The translations under genes and the position numbers were made by a program. Of a DNA stretch of 9,222 nt, positions 5,196-9,222 are shown piece after piece. Within the stretch, counting starts at the first letter, position 1. Every line of letters starts with the position of its first letter. The notes under the pieces were generated by a model. The model was not told the origin of the DNA. It made no database searches and saw only the letters and a program-made list of their open reading frames with translations. Origin of the DNA: Kiritimatiellales bacterium (GTDB taxonomy: Bacteria; Verrucomicrobiota; Kiritimatiellia; Kiritimatiellales; Pontiellaceae); the NCBI GenBank assembly GCA_021734595.1, contig JAIPIO010000160.1:1-9222 (forward strand), read 5' to 3'.

Positions 5196-7676
5196 ATGGG
5201 AGGACTTACGAACGCCGCCATGAAATTCAGATCACTGCTCGCCATGTGCATCGCTTGCGGGATTGGATTTTCTTTCACTGTCTCGGCGGAATCCACAATC
5301 ACGGTTAATCAGCAAAAATACCGTGTTGTCGAACCGCTGTTTCTCGAAACCTTTGAAGCGTACAGAGAGGGGGAGTTCCCCGAATCGCTACTGGCACCCG
5401 GCTTGAATGATGCCGCTAGGTTCGATCCCGTTGCCCAGGCCTTCGGACGGTTCCATTACGAAGTGTCCCTGGAGTCACTGGACTTCTGCGCAAACGCGAT
5501 TCGTGAAAAAGCAAAAGAGCTGAAGGGACGGGACGATTTTACCGTCTCCGGGAACTTCGGGTCGCTCATGGATGCTCCGGGATCGGACTGGGTGCGATGG
5601 GCACGCATATTCGACTGCATCAATCTGGAATGGGGATTCAATGAAAAGAATCCGGCCGACCCGGCCAGCCTCACCTTTTTTTCCATATTAAACGCGATCG
5701 GCCGTCCTGCAACCATCGTCGGGAAAGCGGATAACAACAGGAAGTGGCGGATCTACGGAGACAATCCCGTCTACCTCGTCATGATGGTCGCCGAGGCCTA
5801 CGCCACGGGCCACAGCGTCACGGTGCCGTATGCCTTGTTTGACGGTACCCGGGGGGAGAGCAGGTATTTCGGGAACATAGACCGGATGGCAAAGATCTAC
5901 CGGTTTATATCCGCAAGAAAACGGCTTTTCGACGGATATGAACCAGTGTCAACCCATGCCATTTGTGTCCCGGCGGACACGTATGGGGGGATCTATGACA
6001 GCCTGATTTCAAAACAGGTCAGTCGGGCCGCCCGCTCATTAACCCCGTACCGGATCATTCTCTCGGGCACCTACCTGCCGCGACTCGATGCAAAAAAACT
6101 TAGCGGGATCGAAACAGCCGGGCTCGTTGGGGAGAGCAATGAAATCCGACCGGAGGACCGCGCGGTCATCCAGGATCTTCTGAAACGAAAGTCTGCCGCC
6201 GGTCCCGTTTTCAAGGTCGGTGGATCGGACAACATCAGGATTTTTCCCCGGGCGTCTGTTAAGGACAAGTCGGCGCCGCTGGTTGTGCATCTCCTGAACA
6301 AGGATTCCTCGTATGACGGATCGGTCACCACGATCAAACCGGTGGCGTTTACGTTCAGTTTCCATCGCCGCCTTGTCCAGAACGGGAAAGTTCAGAACAT
6401 AGTGCTGCATACCGACGGTGGAGAAACGGTTCCCCTTGCGTTTAAGATGGCGGATGATTACATCAGCGTTGAGATTCCGCGGCTGTCGATATGGGGCATA
6501 CTCGAGATCCCTGCCGGCGACTTGACCAATCATCCGGGTCTCCTCGCATCGGTGCCCCCGAAAAAGCGTCCGTACCCACAGTCGGAAATCATTCTCATGC
6601 GCCCCGGTCACCGGTATGAGAAACCGGACCATGTCGTCAAGGCGCTCATGGTAGATGGAAAGGTGGATGAAACGAAGGTCGTCGAACTCTACGGCATCAC
6701 CCGCATATCATGGGAATACCAGCTGTTCAAAGGTTTCCGCGAGAAGGGTGTTTCGTATGTCGGGACGGTGAACGCGAGCCATCTTGATATCGAAAGAAAA
6801 GGGGAGCAATGGGATGGATGGGCGCGAAAAGCGGATGGGAGCATCATGCCGGATAAGTCGGGGGGAACCTCTCTCGGTTTGCTGGGCCATGCCACGGAGG
6901 CGTTCAAGGACTATCTGATATCGCAGGCGGAAGAACCATGGATCGCTAAACGCGATGCTGACGGAGTGCAGTGGGACGGGACGCCGAGCATGGCCATCAA
7001 GGTTTGGGAGGGCGGCGGCGATTACTCGAAAGGCTCGGTGCAGAAGTTTCCCATCTGGCTCGCGAAGACCTATTCTGCCGCGGAGCTGGAGAAGATGGGA
7101 ATCCCGAAGGTGGCATCATTCGATATCAAATCCTATATGCAGGGACTGGCCGGCAGCTCGCAGTTCTTTTCGTGCGGCGAGTTCAAGGGGCACCGCTGTT
7201 TTTCCATGAGGCAGAAGGACCTGCACGACAAGGAGACAAGGGATTTGGTAGGGACGCCGACGCTCCAATCCCGCACCGGGCTGGTTTTGATGACCACGGA
7301 GTTTATGATTCCCGAAAAGGGCTCGGGAGCGCCACGGCTGTCGTTCCACCTCAAAGACGGCGGCGGCAAGGGACTCTACGGCACCTACGGTGTAAATAAT
7401 AAGATTCTCAACATCCTGTCCCACGAAGGGGATTATTCCCTGCCCTTTCCGGTGGGAAAGTGGGTGACGTTCAGTATCCTCTGCGATTTTGACCGGCAGA
7501 CTGCGGCGGTCTCCTTGGACGGGGAAGCGTTCACTCCTTTTTATGAACTGAGAAGACCGGGGATGACGAAAGAGGGCTTTTCGTATTATTTTCTGAAAGC
7601 GGCGAACTCAAGGGATGTATATATACGGAAGATGGAAATCCTTGATCTGATGCCTGAAAGAAAGGACATAAAATGA
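5196..7676 (+). CDS. Exported glycoside-hydrolase-like protein with permuted barrel inside a split LamG-like domain
   Basis: This is an 826-residue protein. Residues 9-31 form a signal peptide. Residues about 46-66 (LFLETFEAYREGEFPESLL) look like the opening strand of a LamG/concanavalin-like domain. Residues about 75-250 look like strands 5-8 of a TIM-barrel hydrolase: helix FGRFHYEV, strand FTVSGNFG (115-122), CINLEWGF (141-148), PATIVGKAD, then YATGHSVTVPYALFD and the RYFG/DGYE segment. Residues about 345-440 form the beta-sandwich that usually follows such barrels (LVVHLLN, SIWGILEIPA). Residues about 462-650 look like strands 1-4: GITRISWEYQ, VSYVGTVNAS, RDADGVQWDGTP (586-597), then GGDYSKGS, TYSAAELEKMGI and FDIKSYM. 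Residues 653-818 complete the LamG-like part (GKWVTFSILCDFD, AAVSLDG). E145, D589 and D594 are candidate catalytic acids. I recognise no numbered GH family. Its stop overlaps the next sulfatase start, so a joint role on a sulfated glycan is likely. Confidence 0.85.
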   Translation: MGGLTNAAMKFRSLLAMCIACGIGFSFTVSAESTITVNQQKYRVVEPLFLETFEAYREGEFPESLLAPGLNDAARFDPVAQAFGRFHYEVSLESLDFCANAIREKAKELKGRDDFTVSGNFGSLMDAPGSDWVRWARIFDCINLEWGFNEKNPADPASLTFFSILNAIGRPATIVGKADNNRKWRIYGDNPVYLVMMVAEAYATGHSVTVPYALFDGTRGESRYFGNIDRMAKIYRFISARKRLFDGYEPVSTHAICVPADTYGGIYDSLISKQVSRAARSLTPYRIILSGTYLPRLDAKKLSGIETAGLVGESNEIRPEDRAVIQDLLKRKSAAGPVFKVGGSDNIRIFPRASVKDKSAPLVVHLLNKDSSYDGSVTTIKPVAFTFSFHRRLVQNGKVQNIVLHTDGGETVPLAFKMADDYISVEIPRLSIWGILEIPAGDLTNHPGLLASVPPKKRPYPQSEIILMRPGHRYEKPDHVVKALMVDGKVDETKVVELYGITRISWEYQLFKGFREKGVSYVGTVNASHLDIERKGEQWDGWARKADGSIMPDKSGGTSLGLLGHATEAFKDYLISQAEEPWIAKRDADGVQWDGTPSMAIKVWEGGGDYSKGSVQKFPIWLAKTYSAAELEKMGIPKVASFDIKSYMQGLAGSSQFFSCGEFKGHRCFSMRQKDLHDKETRDLVGTPTLQSRTGLVLMTTEFMIPEKGSGAPRLSFHLKDGGGKGLYGTYGVNNKILNILSHEGDYSLPFPVGKWVTFSILCDFDRQTAAVSLDGEAFTPFYELRRPGMTKEGFSYYFLKAANSRDVYIRKMEILDLMPERKDIK

Positions 7677-9214
7677 AAAGACGCGGCTTCCTCCTGTTTT
7701 CCTCCTTGAGCGCGGCAACGATCTTGCCGAAGGGTTTTGCGGCGTCCGCGCCCAGGCCGAACGTGCTGTTCATCGCGGTGGACGATATGAACGACTGGGT
7801 AAGCGTGCTGGGCGGCTACGCCGGCAAGGTGCATACGCCCAACTTTGATCGTCTCGCCCGCAAGGGAGTTACGTTCACCAACGCGCATTGCACCTCCACC
7901 ATCTGCAACCCGTCCCGAACGGCCATCATGACCGGCCTGCGTCCATCGACGACGGGAGTATACGACAACGGCCATTGGTGGCGCCCGGCGCTGCCGGACG
8001 TGGTCACCATGCCCGAACATTTTCGTGCCGGCGGATACCGCGCCATCGGCGGCGGAAAGATTTTCCACCATACACTGGGCAACAATCCTCCTGGATTGTG
8101 GGATGAGTTTAATCCTCAGGTTCAGGACAGCCCGTGGCATTACGACTATCCCGTCCCCGGTCAACACGTGCCCAAGAAAGGCATCCATTGGCCCAAGGGC
8201 TTTCCGCTCAATAAAATCGAGAATGTGGCGAAAGCAATAAAGCCGCCATTAAACTGTCGTGAATTCGATTGGGGACCGTTCGACAAGCCGGACCTGGAAA
8301 TGGGTGACGGGCAAATGGTCCGATGGGCCGTGGACAGTCTCGGCAAGCCGCACGACAAACCCTTCTTTCTGGCCGCAGGCATTTTCCGTCCACATCTTCC
8401 CTGGTATGCGCCGAGAAAATACTTTGACCTCTATCCGCTTTCGGAAATCATGCTGCCCGAAATTAAGGAGGACGATCTGGACGATGTCCCGCCCATTGGG
8501 CAGGCCATGGCGCGAGCCCGGCTGATGGATTTCGAGGTGGTCAAAAATGCCGGGCAGTACCGCCGGGCGGTCCAGGCCTATCTGGCGTCGATCAGCTTTG
8601 CCGATGCGATGGTCGGTCGGTTGCTGGATGCTTTGGAAGCCAGTCCCCACGCACAAAACACCCTCGTCACGCTTTGGTCCGACCACGGTTGGCAGCACGG
8701 TGAAAAGGGTGCCTGGCACAAGAAGACGTTGTGGGAGCGCGCCACGCATGTCCCGCTCTTCATTGCGGCGCCGGGCGTAACGGCACCGGGTTCGATCTGC
8801 AAACGGCCCGTCAATCTGATTGATCTCTACCCCACGCTCATCGACCTGTGCGGTCTGGAAACCAAACCGGAGCTGGACGGGGTCAGTCTGACGCCCCTGT
8901 TGCAGAATTCGGCGGCGGCGTGGGATCGTCCATCGGTAACGACCCTGGAACGCGGCAACCACACGGCGCGTTCGGAACGGTGGCGCTATATCCGCTATCA
9001 TGACGGCTCCGAGGAACTGTACGACCACCGCAACGATCCGCATGAATGGAACAACCTGGCCGGAGATCCAAAGCTCGCCGCGGTGAAACGCAAACTGGCG
9101 CAATGGTTCCCTAGGCAGGATGCCCCGGCGGCGCTGGACAAAAAAGCGTACAACTTTGATCCAGGCACCTATACCTGGACCAGGAAAACAAAGAAAAAGG
9201 CTAAAAGCCGATGA
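7673..9214 (+). CDS. Iduronate-2-sulfatase-like sulfatase (S1_7-like), Tat-type signal
   Basis: This 513-residue sulfatase looks complete. The N-terminus KRRGFLLFS with a hydrophobic stretch to about residue 25 fits a twin-arginine (RRxFL) export signal. The active site follows human iduronate-2-sulfatase: D37-D38 in AVDDMNDW; the C78-N-P-S-R82 formylglycine motif; GKIFH with K129 and H132; RPHLPW with H241; SDHGW with D337-H338; and K350 in GAWHKKTLWE. The C-terminal subdomain ends with ELYDHRNDPHEWNNLAGDP and a lysine-rich tail. It should remove a sulfate ester from a sugar residue in the periplasm or outside. Iduronate-2-sulfatase relatives in marine bacteria act on several sulfated polysaccharides, so the name does not fix the substrate. 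The start overlaps the preceding stop (ATGA at 7673-7676), with AAAGGA just upstream, indicating translational coupling. It needs a formylglycine-generating enzyme or anaerobic maturase, which is not in this window. Confidence 0.95.
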   Translation: MKRRGFLLFSSLSAATILPKGFAASAPRPNVLFIAVDDMNDWVSVLGGYAGKVHTPNFDRLARKGVTFTNAHCTSTICNPSRTAIMTGLRPSTTGVYDNGHWWRPALPDVVTMPEHFRAGGYRAIGGGKIFHHTLGNNPPGLWDEFNPQVQDSPWHYDYPVPGQHVPKKGIHWPKGFPLNKIENVAKAIKPPLNCREFDWGPFDKPDLEMGDGQMVRWAVDSLGKPHDKPFFLAAGIFRPHLPWYAPRKYFDLYPLSEIMLPEIKEDDLDDVPPIGQAMARARLMDFEVVKNAGQYRRAVQAYLASISFADAMVGRLLDALEASPHAQNTLVTLWSDHGWQHGEKGAWHKKTLWERATHVPLFIAAPGVTAPGSICKRPVNLIDLYPTLIDLCGLETKPELDGVSLTPLLQNSAAAWDRPSVTTLERGNHTARSERWRYIRYHDGSEELYDHRNDPHEWNNLAGDPKLAAVKRKLAQWFPRQDAPAALDKKAYNFDPGTYTWTRKTKKKAKSR

Positions 9215-9222
9215 TTTTACAG
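9211..9222 (+). CDS. Possible start of a further operon gene, only four codons in window
   Basis: An ATG at 9211 overlaps the sulfatase stop codon as ATGA, the same arrangement as at 7673, and reads M-I-L-Q to the edge. AAAAAGG (9194-9200) lies ten bases upstream. Nothing can be said about the product, and the start itself may be chance. Confidence 0.3.

Noticed and set aside
8249..9103. 284-codon minus-strand frame opposite the right sulfatase
   Set aside because: It lies wholly within a complete sulfatase with an intact active site and shows no recognisable motif.

Overview
The window looks like accessory chromosomal DNA from a polysaccharide-degrading bacterium of the Planctomycetota-Verrucomicrobiota-Kiritimatiellota group, and I lean towards a Kiritimatiellota (Pontiella-like) lineage. 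The reasons are two exported formylglycine-type sulfatases, a secreted beta-propeller protein with the DWPQWRG signature common in that superphylum, a XylR-type (substrate-binding plus AraC) regulator, a secreted glycoside-hydrolase-like protein, and many palindromic intergenic repeats. The taxonomy is inference from gene content and style, since there is no rRNA or other marker here.

Layout. 1-1164 (minus): arylsulfatase whose C-terminus runs off the left edge. 1165-1397: intergenic DNA with three inverted-repeat structures. 1398-2540 (minus): XylR/AraC-type transcription regulator. 2541-2729: divergent control region with a possible operator, a possible promoter and three copies of a TTCCAATG-NN-TGGAA palindrome. 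2730-3965 (plus): exported PQQ-like beta-propeller protein. 3966-4210: intergenic DNA with three more copies of the same palindrome and a large foldback element. 4211-5059 (plus): formate/nitrite-type channel. 5196-7676 (plus): large exported glycoside-hydrolase-like protein with an unusual domain order. 7673-9214 (plus): iduronate-2-sulfatase-like sulfatase, overlapping the previous gene by ATGA. The sulfatase stop codon overlaps another possible start at 9211, so the operon may continue past the right edge.

How the genes may work together. The 5196-9214 pair reads as a translationally coupled unit for stripping sulfate from, and cleaving, a sulfated glycan outside the cytoplasm. The regulator beside the first sulfatase carries a sugar-binding type of sensor domain and could control that sulfatase and/or the divergent propeller gene. 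The FNT channel may export formate from fermentation or carry another small anion; nothing in the sequence fixes its substrate.

The most unusual item is the 826-residue protein at 5196-7676. Read as a (beta/alpha)8 hydrolase, its strands appear in the order 5-8, then the C-terminal beta-sandwich, then strands 1-4. This is a circular permutation relative to the order I know for such proteins. The whole permuted block also sits inside a LamG-like domain whose first strand is near the N-terminus and whose remainder is at the C-terminus. Short CTGGC..CGGC direct repeats flank the block.
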